A program made the translations under genes and the position numbers. This document shows positions 24,512 through 33,945 of a stretch of DNA of 64,000 nucleotides, piece by piece (within the stretch, counting starts at the first letter, position 1; each line of letters opens with the position of its first letter). Origin of the DNA: Dehalococcoidia bacterium (GTDB taxonomy: Bacteria > Chloroflexota > Dehalococcoidia > Tepidiformales > Tepidiformaceae); NCBI GenBank assembly GCA_020850615.1, contig JADZEI010000074.1, positions 1 through 64,000 on the forward strand. Reading direction: 5' to 3'. A model generated the notes under the pieces. That model ran no database searches and had not been told where the DNA came from. It saw only the letters and a list, made by a program, of their open reading frames with translations.

Positions 24512-27252
24512 GAAAGCCACTCGCGCGTCCGCAGCGCGATCACGTCTGTCGTCGTCTTGATCCGCGTGCAGCGCGGCAGCGCCCGGACGAAGTCCTCGCC
24601 GTAGCGCGAGGAGAAGATCCGCCGGTCGAGCACGGCCACGACGCCACGGTCGTTCCGGTCCCGGATCAGCCGCCCGAACCCCTGCCGGAACTTGAGGATC
24701 GCCGCCGGCAGCGCGTACTGGCCGAACGGGTTGTCGTACTGCTCGCCGCGCGCCCGGTGTACCGGGTCGGTCGGCGGCGTGAACGGCAGCCGCGCGATGA
24801 TCAGCAGCGAGAGCGCGTCCCCGCGGATGTCCACGCCCTCCCAGAAGCTCTGCGTCCCGAGGATCACGGAGCGCGGGCTCGCGATCAGGTTCTCCTGGAG
24901 CCGCTTCGGCGAGCCGTCGACGCCCTGCGCCAGTACCGCGATGCCTTCCTCTTCGAGCACCGGCCGCACGATCTCCGCGACCCGCCGCAACGCTTCGTGG
25001 GAGGTGAACAGCGCCAGCGCGCGCCCCTCGGAGGCCCGTACCAGCCGGATCACCGCCTCTGCGACCGCCGGGTGGTACGCCCGGTCGTTCGGCTCGGGGA
25101 TGTCCGTCAGCGCCGCCAGCAGCGTCGACGCCTCGTAGTCGTACGGCGACCCGAGCTGCAGCGTTTCCGGCTTTTCGAAGCCCATGCGCCGCGCCGCGAA
25201 CTCCATCGACCCCGCCGCCGCGAGCGTCGCGCTCGTCGCCACAACCGTGCGCTTCTTCGCAAAGAGCTCGTCCCAGAGCGTGGGGCCCACATCCAGCGGC
25301 GCCGAGCTGACCGACGCTGTATCCCGGCCGTCGCGGCCGATCCAGACGATGGTGCCGTCGTCGTTCGCGGCCATCAGCTGCGCCAACAGGCTGCGGAGCT
25401 CCTCCACCTTCCGCGCCGCCGAGTCGATCTCCCCCGCGATCGCGTCCGGTTCCTCGACCAGCGCGGTGTCGGCGATGAGCTTCGCCGCGGCCCCCGCCTT
25501 CGCCGTGACATCCACGAGCGCGCGGTCCAGCGCCTGCCACGCCAGCTCCGTGTCGGTCCACGCCGGTTGCGCCCGCAGCGAGCGGTCCAGCAGCACCTTG
25601 TCCTCGTCGCCCTTCGCCGGGACGTGCGTGGCGAAGCTGGCGAAGCACGGCAGGAGCAGCGGCACGGCCTTCGCGACCGCCGCTTCGAGGTCGATGCCCG
25701 CGTTCCGGGCGGCGCCCTCCGGGAACGCCTTGAGCAGCGTGACCACGCCGCCTTCGCGCTGGTTCCGCCCCGGCGGCCGGTGCAGCCCGTCGAGCGCTTC
25801 TGCGAGCAACCGCCGGCTCACGGTCCCCCCAAACTGCTTCGTCGCCACATCCTCCAGGTTGTGCGCTTCGTCGATGACCAGGTGGTCGTAGGGCGGCACC
25901 GCACTCCCCCCGGAGGCGAGGTCCGCGAGTAGCAGCGCGTGGTTCACGATGACCAGGTGCGCCGATTCGGCCGCCTTGCGCGCGCGCAGGAGGAAGCAGG
26001 ACCCATCGCGCACCCACGCGTTCTGCCGCACCAGGCAGTCCGTGTCCTGCGCCGAAAACCGCTGCCACGTCTGCCAGTCCGTGTCGGCCAGTCCGACCTC
26101 TGCGCGGTCGCCGGTCTCGGTGGCCTGCAGCCAGAGCAGCATCCGGCTCGCCAGGCTGGCGAAGTCGGGGTCGGCCATGTTCGCGCCATAGCTCGCGGTC
26201 CACCGCCGCAGGCAGAGGTAGTTGCCGCGGCCCTTGAGCAGCGCCACGCGCAGGTCGTCCCCAGTGGGGATGACGTTGGCCGCGACCAGCATCTTCCGCA
26301 GCGCCGGGACGTCCTTGGTGAGGAGCTGCTCCTGCAGCGCGTGCGTGTTCGTCGAGATGACCACCCGCTCGCCGTTGCGAAGCGCGTGGAGCGCCGCCGG
26401 CGCCAGGTACGCCAGCGACTTGCCGACGCCCGTGCCCGCTTCGACCAGCCAGTGCCCGCCGTCGTTGAGCGAGCCCAGCACCGCATCGGCCATCGCGCGT
26501 TGCTCGCCGCGCTCTTCGAAGCCGCGGAACGTACCCCGCCCGGCGTCGAACACGGCCGCCAGCTCCCCGAACGGCACCGGCTCGCGCGGTTCCCGCCGGG
26601 TGAGCGGCACCACCGCCGGCGCCGGGCGCACCGCCGGGATCAGCTTCTCCCCCGCGGGCATCTCCTCCCACCGTTCGCCGCCGATCGTCTCGGCGAGCAG
26701 CGGGTTGTGCAGCGCCACCAGCCGCGTGAGCTGGAGTCGCTGCGCCTCCGGGAGCAGCGCCGCGCGCCGCCGCAGCCCGACGAAGATCGCGGCCGCGGTC
26801 CGCGCATCGGGCAGGGCTCGGTGGTGCACCCCCGCCTCCACGCCCAGCGCCCCCGCGATCTCCATGAGCCCCCGGCCGTTCGCCAGCGGCAGCAGCATCC
26901 GCGCCAGCTCGGCGGTGTCGATCCAGGGCACGGCGATCGGGATGCCCGCGTGGCGCAGGTGGTCCAGGTCGAAGCGGATGTTCTGCCCGACGATCGGCCC
27001 ATCGCCGATGAACCGCCGCAGGTCATCGGCGATCGCCTTGACCGCCGGCGCCCCCGCCACCGCCTCGTCCGTAACGCCCGTCAGCTCCTGGACGAACCGC
27101 GGGATCGGCCGCCCGGGGTTCACGAGCTGGCTGAACGTCTCCAGCTCCCGCCCCTCTGCGTCGAAACGCACGGCGCCGACCTCCGTGATCTCGTCCCGCT
27201 CGGGGTCGAGGCCGGTCGTTTCCAGGTCCAGGGCGACGTAACTATGTGACAT
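24508..27252 (-). CDS. dinG: DinG-type helicase fused to a DEDDh 3'-5' exonuclease
   Basis: A 914-residue protein. Residues 1-165 are a DnaQ-like exonuclease (LDLETTGLD, IVGQNIRFDLDHL, HHRALPDARTAA). The rest is an XPD/DinG-type superfamily 2 helicase with Walker A EAGTGVGKS, Walker B IDEAHNLED and late motifs GTQSFWEGVDIRGDAL. Such fusions occur in many Gram-positive lineages. It probably acts in DNA repair. Only three cysteines (YLCLRR, TDCLV, GSCFLL) lie where iron-sulfur DinG has four, so the cluster may be absent. The start at 27252 opens directly on the exonuclease domain. Confidence 0.88.
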   Translation of the reverse strand: MSHSYVALDLETTGLDPERDEITEVGAVRFDAEGRELETFSQLVNPGRPIPRFVQELTGVTDEAVAGAPAVKAIADDLRRFIGDGPIVGQNIRFDLDHLRHAGIPIAVPWIDTAELARMLLPLANGRGLMEIAGALGVEAGVHHRALPDARTAAAIFVGLRRRAALLPEAQRLQLTRLVALHNPLLAETIGGERWEEMPAGEKLIPAVRPAPAVVPLTRREPREPVPFGELAAVFDAGRGTFRGFEERGEQRAMADAVLGSLNDGGHWLVEAGTGVGKSLAYLAPAALHALRNGERVVISTNTHALQEQLLTKDVPALRKMLVAANVIPTGDDLRVALLKGRGNYLCLRRWTASYGANMADPDFASLASRMLLWLQATETGDRAEVGLADTDWQTWQRFSAQDTDCLVRQNAWVRDGSCFLLRARKAAESAHLVIVNHALLLADLASGGSAVPPYDHLVIDEAHNLEDVATKQFGGTVSRRLLAEALDGLHRPPGRNQREGGVVTLLKAFPEGAARNAGIDLEAAVAKAVPLLLPCFASFATHVPAKGDEDKVLLDRSLRAQPAWTDTELAWQALDRALVDVTAKAGAAAKLIADTALVEEPDAIAGEIDSAARKVEELRSLLAQLMAANDDGTIVWIGRDGRDTASVSSAPLDVGPTLWDELFAKKRTVVATSATLAAAGSMEFAARRMGFEKPETLQLGSPYDYEASTLLAALTDIPEPNDRAYHPAVAEAVIRLVRASEGRALALFTSHEALRRVAEIVRPVLEEEGIAVLAQGVDGSPKRLQENLIASPRSVILGTQSFWEGVDIRGDALSLLIIARLPFTPPTDPVHRARGEQYDNPFGQYALPAAILKFRQGFGRLIRDRNDRGVVAVLDRRIFSSRYGEDFVRALPRCTRIKTTTDVIALRTREWLS

Positions 27253-27411
27253 TTGCGAACATGCGTGCGGATCTCGAGCCAGTGTATCGCCCCGCAACCC
27301 CTCGGGCGACCACAACGCCGGTATGTAATCCATCTTGCAAGAGGCTCCCGTCACCTCCTGTCGGGCCCCGCGGGCCTGACAAGCCCCTTACCGGCGTCGT
27401 AGGGTCGAGCC

Positions 27412-27441
27412 TTGAGAGGCTGTCTGCGCGCTGCGTAGAAT
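27412..27441 (+). promoter_or_regulatory. Sigma70-type promoter of the EF-G2 gene
   Basis: TTGAGA at 27412-27417, 18-base spacer, TAGAAT at 27436-27441. The start codon lies about 40 bases downstream. Confidence 0.6.
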
Positions 27442-27484
27442 CGGCTGCGCTGCCCCATCCCTATCGAACGCGAGGGTGCCGTCT

Positions 27485-29539
27485 ATGAACGTCTATACCA
27501 GCGAATCCATCCGCAACATCGTCCTCATGGGACATGGGAGCGTCGGCAAGTCCACGCTCGCCGAAGCCGCCCTCTTCGTCAGCGGCGCCACCACCCGGAT
27601 GGGCTCCATCGCCGACCAGAACACCGTCAGCGACTACGACGAAGACGAGCACAAGCGGAAGTTCAGCCTCAGCCTCTCCGTCCTGCCCGTCGAGTGGGAA
27701 GAGCGCAAGATCAACATCATCGACACGCCCGGCTACGCCGACTTCATCTGCGAAGTCATCTGCGGCGCCGAAGCCGCCGACATGGCCCTCATCGTCGTCG
27801 ACGCCGTCTCCGGCCCCGAAGTCGGGACTGACCGCGCCCTCGGCATCGCCGACCGCCTCGGCCTCCCGCGCATGGTCGTCGTGAACCGCATGGACCGCGA
27901 GAATGCCGACTTCGACCAGGTGCTCCAGACGCTGCAGCAGCGCTGGGGCCCGAAGGTCGCGCCGCTCCAGCTCCCCATCGGCGCCTACGACACTTTCAAG
28001 GGCGTCGTCGACCTCCTCCACATGAAGGCCTATATCGGCGAGAACGGCGACGAGGCCGACGTCCCCGACGACCTCCGCGCTCACGCCGAAGAGCTCCGCG
28101 CCAAGCTCATCGAGGCGATCGTCGAGACCGACGAGGACCTCATGACCAAGTACTTCGCCGACGAGGAGCTGACCGAAGACGAGCTGCGCAAGGTGCTCCA
28201 CGGCGGCCTCGACCACAACCTCATCATCCCGGTCACCTGTGCCTCCGGTGCGCGCCAGATCGGCGTCCGCCAGCTCCTCCACAACGTCGCCTTCAGCGGC
28301 CCCTCGCCGCTCGACCGCGACCCCTTCCATGCCGGCGAGAAGGAGCTCACCGCCGATTCGGCCGGCCCCGTCGCCGTTCGCGTCTTCAAGACGAGCGCAG
28401 ACCCCTACGTCGGCAAGCTGACCTACCTGCGCGTCATCAGCGGCACCGTGAAGTCCGACTCGCACCTCTGGAACGTGAACAAGCAGGCGGACGAGCGCCT
28501 CGGCACGGTCTACATCGCCCGCGGCAAGGAACAGCTCGCCGTGCCCGAGCTCCGCGCCGGCGACATCGGCGTGGTCGCCAAGCTCGCCCAGACCGCGACC
28601 GGCGACACGCTCTCCGCGAAGGAGCAGCAGTTCACGCTCCCGCCGATCGCCTTCCCCAGCCCGGTCTACAGCATGGCCCTCAAGCCGACCTCGAAGGCCG
28701 GCGTCGACAAGCTCGGCCCGAGCCTCCAGCGCCTCGTCGAGGAGGACCCCGGGCTGCGCCTCTCGCGCGACGGCGAATCCAGCGAAATCGTGCTCGCCGG
28801 CCTCGGCGACGCCCACCTCGACGTCACGATCGAGCGGCTCAAGCGCAAGTTCAACGTCGATGTCGAGCTCACCCTGCCGCGCGTGCCCTATCGCGAAACC
28901 ATCGCGAAGAAGGCCGCGGGCGACTACACCCACAAGAAGCAGACCGGCGGCCACGGCCAGTACGCCCGCGTCGCCATCGAGGTGAACCCGCTGCCGCGTG
29001 GCTCCGGCCTCAAGTTCACCGAGCGCGTCGTCGGTGGCTCCGTCCCCAAGGAGTTCATCCCCGCCGTCGAGAAGGGCGTCCACGAGACCGCGACGGGCGG
29101 CGTTGTCGCCGGCTACGAGCTCACCGACTGCGAAGTCATCCTCTTCGATGGCAAGCACCACCCGGTGGACTCCAGCGAAATGGCGTTCAAGCTCGCCGCC
29201 TCCCAGGCCCTGAAGGAGGCGATCCACGGCGCCGGCCCCCAGCTCCTCGAACCGGTGATGAACATCAAGGTCTACGCCCCCGAATCGCACGCCGGCGACG
29301 TCGTGAGCGACCTGAACACCAAGCGCGCCAAGATCCACGGCATCAACCCCGATGGCGGCGTCAGCGTCATCGACGCCGAGGTCCCGCTCGCCGAGGTCCA
29401 GCGTTACGCCTCCGACCTGCGCTCCATCACCCAGGGTCGCGCCACCTTCGAGCTCGAGTTCGACCACTACGGCGAAGTCCCCGGCAACCTCGCCCAAAAG
29501 GTCATCGCCGAACACCAGAAGGCCGCCGAAGCCCACTGA
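27485..29539 (+). CDS. Elongation factor G-like translational GTPase (EF-G2 type)
   Basis: A 684-residue GTPase with all EF-G domains. G1 is GHGSVGKST, the switch region contains SDYDEDEHKRKFSLS instead of the RGITI of canonical EF-G, G3 is DTPGYADF, and G4 is NRMD. These changes mark the EF-G2 paralogue group, often called EF-G-like or TetM-related. Its role is unclear. Canonical fusA with S12, S7 and EF-Tu is not here, so this is the second copy. The ATG at 27485 is preferred over a GTG nine bases upstream because GAGGGTG is then well spaced. Confidence 0.87.
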   Translation: MNVYTSESIRNIVLMGHGSVGKSTLAEAALFVSGATTRMGSIADQNTVSDYDEDEHKRKFSLSLSVLPVEWEERKINIIDTPGYADFICEVICGAEAADMALIVVDAVSGPEVGTDRALGIADRLGLPRMVVVNRMDRENADFDQVLQTLQQRWGPKVAPLQLPIGAYDTFKGVVDLLHMKAYIGENGDEADVPDDLRAHAEELRAKLIEAIVETDEDLMTKYFADEELTEDELRKVLHGGLDHNLIIPVTCASGARQIGVRQLLHNVAFSGPSPLDRDPFHAGEKELTADSAGPVAVRVFKTSADPYVGKLTYLRVISGTVKSDSHLWNVNKQADERLGTVYIARGKEQLAVPELRAGDIGVVAKLAQTATGDTLSAKEQQFTLPPIAFPSPVYSMALKPTSKAGVDKLGPSLQRLVEEDPGLRLSRDGESSEIVLAGLGDAHLDVTIERLKRKFNVDVELTLPRVPYRETIAKKAAGDYTHKKQTGGHGQYARVAIEVNPLPRGSGLKFTERVVGGSVPKEFIPAVEKGVHETATGGVVAGYELTDCEVILFDGKHHPVDSSEMAFKLAASQALKEAIHGAGPQLLEPVMNIKVYAPESHAGDVVSDLNTKRAKIHGINPDGGVSVIDAEVPLAEVQRYASDLRSITQGRATFELEFDHYGEVPGNLAQKVIAEHQKAAEAH

Positions 29540-29553
29540 CGCACCACGCCCCA

Positions 29554-29598
29554 CAGCTCCCCTCTCCCCCGCAGGGGAGAGGGGTCGGGGGTGAGGGC
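29554..29598. repeat. Palindromic dispersed repeat, copy 3
   Basis: The same unit as 11251-11295, just 14 bases after the EF-G2 stop. It can fold into a GC hairpin and may serve as a terminator there. Confidence 0.7.
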
Positions 29599-29712
29599 TG
29601 CGCCGCCCGCCCCCGCCTGCCGATCTCCCCAACAGGCCACCGGTCCCCCCCGGCTGGCCCGCGACGCGCCGCGCGTGGAGAATCCACGCTGACGCGAGGA
29701 GGAACGGCGCCC

Positions 29713-30399
29713 GTGGAGCTCCAGGCCGCAGGCACGCCACCCACGCCCGCCCCGGCGCGCGGCACCATCCCGCGCGTCCCGCCGGTGCCCGTCATCGCCG
29801 CCGCGGCCGTGCTCTACGCCGCCATCGCCGCGCTCAAGCTCGCCGGTGTCCTCGACATGACCGGCGGCGAGCTCGTCGTCGTCGGCGTGCGCATCGCCGT
29901 GCCGCTGCTCATCCTCCGCTACTGGCTCGTGGGCGTCCTGCTCGCGATGGCCGTCGACACCTCCGACGTCATCCTCATCGACCTGCTCGGCATGGGCGGC
30001 TTCCAGGACCACTACGCCGAGACGGACAAGCTCCTCGACTCCTACTACTACGTGCTCATGCTGCTGGTCGCCCTGGCCTGGACGAACCCGTGGACCCGCT
30101 GGCCGGCGGTCGCGCTCTTCGCCTACCGGCTCGTGGGCGCACTCCTGTTCGAAGTCACCCACGACCACATCATGCTCTTCGTCTTCCCGAACCTGTACGA
30201 GAACTGGTGGATCTACTGCGTCGTCGTGCGCAAATGGTGGCCGACGATCGAGCCCTCGAACTGGCGCAACACGCTCACCCCGCTCGTCCTCCTGCTCATC
30301 CCGAAGATGGCCCAGGAATACATCCTCCACTTCGCCGAGCTCAAGCCCTGGGGCTTCACGAAGGAACACATCCTCGAACCCATCGGCATCAAGCTGTAG
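29713..30399 (+). CDS. Multi-pass membrane protein of unknown function
   Basis: A 228-residue protein with about five or six hydrophobic segments, beginning near residue 27 (VIAAAAVLYAAIAALKLAGVL), then 57-78, 110-125 and further ones, rich in aromatic residues (YENWWIYCVVVRKWW). Charged loops include DTSDVILID and ETDKLLDSYYY. I do not recognise a family. The start is a GTG preceded by GAGGAGG. It converges with the GC-poor island. Confidence 0.7.
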   Translation: MELQAAGTPPTPAPARGTIPRVPPVPVIAAAAVLYAAIAALKLAGVLDMTGGELVVVGVRIAVPLLILRYWLVGVLLAMAVDTSDVILIDLLGMGGFQDHYAETDKLLDSYYYVLMLLVALAWTNPWTRWPAVALFAYRLVGALLFEVTHDHIMLFVFPNLYENWWIYCVVVRKWWPTIEPSNWRNTLTPLVLLLIPKMAQEYILHFAELKPWGFTKEHILEPIGIKL

Positions 30400-30414
30400 A
30401 GGGACGCGCGCCGC

Positions 30415-30843
30415 CTAGCGGTAATCGGAATCGCCGGTGGTGCCTGTGTCTCGGTAGTTGGCGGTGATCGTCGGCACGCCATCTGGCTTGATCGGACCTC
30501 GATTGGTAATCGACCCTGTAGAATCAGCAGCCATTTGTTGATAATGCCTGGAAGACAATGTGATTCTTCCCTTTCCTTGTTCTGACCAGAGTATCCGGTC
30601 GGACGATATCGCCAGGTACTTTGTGCCAGCCCGAATGACAACGCCACTCTTCTTCACGGCATCTATCTGTACCGCAGGGACAGGATTTCCATCGACAAAG
30701 CACTCTAACCAAGCACCGATTCTCAGATGCTCTTGGGTTCGTGCCTTAGGCTGCTGTTGGCGGGTGGCCGCCTTTGCCAAGCTCCGTTCGATTACCTTGT
30801 GCAAAGGTGGCCGTTTGCGTCGGTTGGAATTTGACGACTTCAT
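30415..30843 (-). CDS. Hypothetical protein in a GC-poor island
   Basis: A 142-residue soluble protein. The first 35 residues are very basic (KSSNSNRRKRPPLHK), and a central 60 residues look like a small beta-barrel (GAWLECFVDGNPVPAVQIDAV onward). The tail is polar. No known family is recognised. Base composition (roughly 45-50 percent GC over the middle, 63 percent at one end) and codon use differ sharply from the neighbours, which suggests recent acquisition. The frame is uninterrupted on this strand; the opposite-strand frame is cysteine- and arginine-rich and implausible. A promoter-like TTGCGA-18-TAGCAT lies upstream. Confidence 0.55.
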   Translation of the reverse strand: MKSSNSNRRKRPPLHKVIERSLAKAATRQQQPKARTQEHLRIGAWLECFVDGNPVPAVQIDAVKKSGVVIRAGTKYLAISSDRILWSEQGKGRITLSSRHYQQMAADSTGSITNRGPIKPDGVPTITANYRDTGTTGDSDYR

Positions 30844-30886
30844 ATTGTCGTGGCCCTTGGGTATTCCGCTGTGTAGGCGGTGGCTA

Positions 30887-30916
30887 ATGCTATTTGGACG
30901 TGCAACGTTGTCGCAA
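30887..30916 (-). promoter_or_regulatory. Promoter of the GC-poor island gene
   Basis: On the minus strand TTGCGA (30916-30911), 18-base spacer, TAGCAT (30892-30887). The start codon is 43 bases downstream. Confidence 0.45.
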
Positions 30917-30933
30917 GCCCCGCAACAAACACC

Positions 30934-30960
30934 GAAGCCCGGCCAACCGGCCGGGCTTCG
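30934..30960 (-). terminator. Terminator after the NuoG-like gene
   Basis: Eleven-bp stem GAAGCCCGGCC/GGCCGGGCTTC with a four-base loop, then GGTGTTTGTT on the minus strand. It lies 28 bases past the stop. Confidence 0.75.
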
Positions 30961-30987
30961 TGATTCGCTACCCGCCGCCTCCGCTCC

Positions 30988-33945
30988 CTAGTGCGTGACC
31001 ATCGGCTCCATGGTCTTTGCCGCCGCGACCCACATGGCCACTTCGTCCAGCGAGGGGCCTACTTCGACGACGCCGGCCGTGGCCTCGGTTAGCCGCGTGT
31101 GGAGGTTCTCCGGGACGCGCCGGGCGAGCTCCTTGACCGTGTCGACGCCCGCGTTTTCGAGCAGGTTCGCGAACGGCGCGTTGATCCCGGGCACGCGCAT
31201 CAGGTCGGCCCGGTTCACCCACTCCAGCACTTGCGCGGTCGCGATGCCGCCCACGCGCGCCGCGATCTCCTTGCGGCCGTCCGGCGTGCGGCCCTGCTCG
31301 AGGAGCTCCCGCAGCCAGTTGATGCCGATCGTCGCGAGTTGCGCCGCCATCTCCTCGCCGGTCACCTGGGCGACGTCGCCCTCCGCCTGCGGCGCCAGCC
31401 GCCCGGCGAACTGCTGCACCGGGATCGACGGCGGTTCCAGCGTCGCGACGGACGAACCGCCCGCCTCGGCGGCGCTCGCCGGGGCGCCGGCCGCGACCAG
31501 CGCGCCCACGGCGCCGAGGCGCACCACGGGCACCGGGCCCTGCGCGTAGAACTGCGCGACCGCCCCGCCCTGGAGCAGGTTCGAGATGTACACCGCGCCG
31601 GCCGGCACTCGCTCGTTCACCCGCGCCAGCGCGCGGATCGCCGCCTCCCCGTCGCTCACTTCGATCTCGTCGTTGTCGCTGATGCCCAGGCGCGCAGCGT
31701 CCACCTCGCTGACCTCGATGTGGTCGTAGCGGTGTAGCTTCTCCGCCTCCGGGTGGCGCAGGGCCGCCGCGTCGGCCGCCGTGTAGAGGTCGCGGCTGCT
31801 GATGAGGCGCGTCCCCTCGGCCACGTCGAACGCCGGCACCGGGACGATCGTCCCCTTCCCGGACCCCGCGACCGCCAGCCGAACGCCCTCGCCGACGATG
31901 AGGTCCCACGCCGGCTGGTAGAGCGGGTTCGCCTTCGCGATTTCGCCCAGCGCCGCATTCGCGTCGGCCGGCGCGTCCACGCCCAGCCCGGCCGCGAGCT
32001 GCCGCAGCACCTCGTACATCGGCAGCGCGTCGCCCTCGGGCTGCACCACCGCCGTCAGCTTCTGCGCGCGGAAGTCACCCTGCGTGTACGTGCCGCTCGA
32101 CCCGTAGGCCCGCGCCTCCGCGAGCACGACTGAGGCCATCTTGGCCGTCTCGTGCAGCACGTTGTCGACGACCACGACGGTGCCGATCGTCCGGATCGCT
32201 TCCGCGATGCCCGGCAGGCGCATGGTCGGGTCCTCGCGCACGACGAGCAGGCCAGCGAGGCTGTCCAGCGCCTCATCGAAGCCCTGCACCGCCACGCCCT
32301 GGTCAAGCAGGCCGTGCACGTTCACTTCCGCGGGGAGGACCACCAGGTTTTCACTCGCGGCGGTGCCGAAGAGCGCGACCGCGACGTTCGCGGCCCCGCC
32401 GGCCATGGCCGCGGCGATCGCCGGGCTCACCGGGTTCGGCGCGCAGACGACGATCGTCTCCTCGCGCGGCGCATCCCTCAGGAGCGCGGCCGCCGCGTCG
32501 ATGTCCATGTCGCCGCTCGCGGTGCCGCCGATGGCGGCAGCGAGCGCGGCCGCGGCCTGGCCCTCTTCGCCCGCGGCCGGGCGGATCCACGCCGTGGCGA
32601 AGTCCACGAGCTCGCTGCGCAGCGCGCCGATGACCACCAGCTTCGCGCCCGCGCGCTTGACCGCGTCCTTGACCCGGACGCTCGCGACGTTGTGGCTCTC
32701 TTCCAGATCGTCGGCGATGACGACGATTGCCTTCGCGCTCTTCAGGCGAGTCATGTCCCCGGCCGCGCGCCACGTGCCGATGCGGGCTTCGAGCGCGCCC
32801 TTCGTGGCCCGGATGACCGGGCCAAGCGCGCTATCAGCGTTGCCCTTGAACGCCTGCTTCGCGAGCGCCGCCGCGAGGAACGCTTCTTCGTTTGTCGCCG
32901 TCGCGCCCACGAGCACGCCGACCTTGCCCTTCGCAGCGGCATCCTTGAGCGCCTTCACGGCTTCGGCCATCGCATCCGCGGTCTTCGCCGGCACCTGGAT
33001 CTGTCCGCGCCGCACGAGGTGCTTCGAAAGGCGCTCCCGCGGCTTGAGCGAATCGTAGTGGTAGCGTCCGCGCACGCAGATCTGGTCGCCACTGACCGCG
33101 TTCCCCGCGCCGGGGCGGACGATGACGCCGCGGCCGTCCTTCGTCCCGACCTTGATGCTGCAGCCGATGGCGCAGCTGTCGCACGTCGTCGTCGTCCATG
33201 CGTCCGGCTTCGCCACCCACTTGTTCGGGTGCTCCATGAGCGCAGCCGTCGGGCAGACGTCGATGCAGGCGCCGGAGAAGTCGCAGTTCGAATCGTGGAT
33301 CGGCCCGCCCGCGCCGAAGGCGATGCGCGTGTCCCAGCCGCGCCCGCTGAGCGTGATCGCGCCCGTGTGGCGCTTCTCCTCGCATGCCCGCTGGCAGCGC
33401 GTGCAGATGATGCACATCTGCGGGTCGAACTCCATGTACGGGTTCGCGCGGTCGGCCGGCGGCTGCGGCGTCTGGTACCACGAGCGGTCCTCGCCCACCC
33501 ACGGCTCGTAGCCCGACATCCCGACCATCTCGCAGGTCGCCTGGAGCTCGCAGCGGTAGTTCTTCGAACAGGTGAGGCAGCGGTGCGTCACCACGTCGTC
33601 GCGCAGGCAGATGTCGCCCGGGTGGCAGTGCTCGCGCCGGTGACAGGTGAGGCAGCGGTCGCTGTGGTTCGCGAGGATGATCGAGACGACGGCTTTGCGC
33701 GCCTCCTTCACCTCCTCCGAGTTCGTGGTCACCTTCATGCCGTCCTGCACGACGGCGGTGCAGCTCAGCTGCAGGCCGGGAGGACCCTCGATGTCGACCA
33801 GGCAGCTCCGGCAGCCGGCGTACGGTTTCAGACCATCGATGTAACAGAGGCTCGAGACGTAGAAGCCGTTCTTCTTCAGGACTTCGACGAGTGGGGCACC
33901 CGCGGGCGCTTCGATGGTCTGACCGTCGACGGTGATCGTTCCCAT
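30988..33945 (-). CDS. NuoG-like iron-sulfur/molybdopterin-fold protein with C-terminal DUF4332
   Basis: A 985-residue protein. An N-terminal [2Fe-2S] ferredoxin domain (Cys in SLCYIDG, YAGCRSC, LSC) is followed by the NuoG-type HSDRCLTCHRREHC region, a two-cluster ferredoxin domain (CIICTRCQRAC, CDFSGACIDVCP), then a bis-MGD oxidoreductase-type domain opening with CDSCAIGC and a further Cys about 27 residues on. A dinucleotide-binding domain is near residues 745-830. The last 100 residues match DUF4332 (LMRVPGINAPFANLLENAGV, then VDTVKELARR). The start follows GAGG. No other complex I genes are near, so it may serve an NAD-linked dehydrogenase rather than complex I. Confidence 0.82.
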   Translation of the reverse strand: MGTITVDGQTIEAPAGAPLVEVLKKNGFYVSSLCYIDGLKPYAGCRSCLVDIEGPPGLQLSCTAVVQDGMKVTTNSEEVKEARKAVVSIILANHSDRCLTCHRREHCHPGDICLRDDVVTHRCLTCSKNYRCELQATCEMVGMSGYEPWVGEDRSWYQTPQPPADRANPYMEFDPQMCIICTRCQRACEEKRHTGAITLSGRGWDTRIAFGAGGPIHDSNCDFSGACIDVCPTAALMEHPNKWVAKPDAWTTTTCDSCAIGCSIKVGTKDGRGVIVRPGAGNAVSGDQICVRGRYHYDSLKPRERLSKHLVRRGQIQVPAKTADAMAEAVKALKDAAAKGKVGVLVGATATNEEAFLAAALAKQAFKGNADSALGPVIRATKGALEARIGTWRAAGDMTRLKSAKAIVVIADDLEESHNVASVRVKDAVKRAGAKLVVIGALRSELVDFATAWIRPAAGEEGQAAAALAAAIGGTASGDMDIDAAAALLRDAPREETIVVCAPNPVSPAIAAAMAGGAANVAVALFGTAASENLVVLPAEVNVHGLLDQGVAVQGFDEALDSLAGLLVVREDPTMRLPGIAEAIRTIGTVVVVDNVLHETAKMASVVLAEARAYGSSGTYTQGDFRAQKLTAVVQPEGDALPMYEVLRQLAAGLGVDAPADANAALGEIAKANPLYQPAWDLIVGEGVRLAVAGSGKGTIVPVPAFDVAEGTRLISSRDLYTAADAAALRHPEAEKLHRYDHIEVSEVDAARLGISDNDEIEVSDGEAAIRALARVNERVPAGAVYISNLLQGGAVAQFYAQGPVPVVRLGAVGALVAAGAPASAAEAGGSSVATLEPPSIPVQQFAGRLAPQAEGDVAQVTGEEMAAQLATIGINWLRELLEQGRTPDGRKEIAARVGGIATAQVLEWVNRADLMRVPGINAPFANLLENAGVDTVKELARRVPENLHTRLTEATAGVVEVGPSLDEVAMWVAAAKTMEPMVTH

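Noticed and set aside
27461-29740. 759-codon minus-strand frame opposite the EF-G2 gene
   Set aside because: Composition follows the complementary GTPase codons; no fold or ribosome site.
30560-30991. Plus-strand protein in the GC-poor island
   Set aside because: Overlaps the better minus-strand frame, is rich in Cys and Arg, and has no ribosome site.
30988-33945. Part of a respiratory complex I operon
   Set aside because: The NuoG-like gene stands alone; neighbours are unrelated and a terminator ends it.
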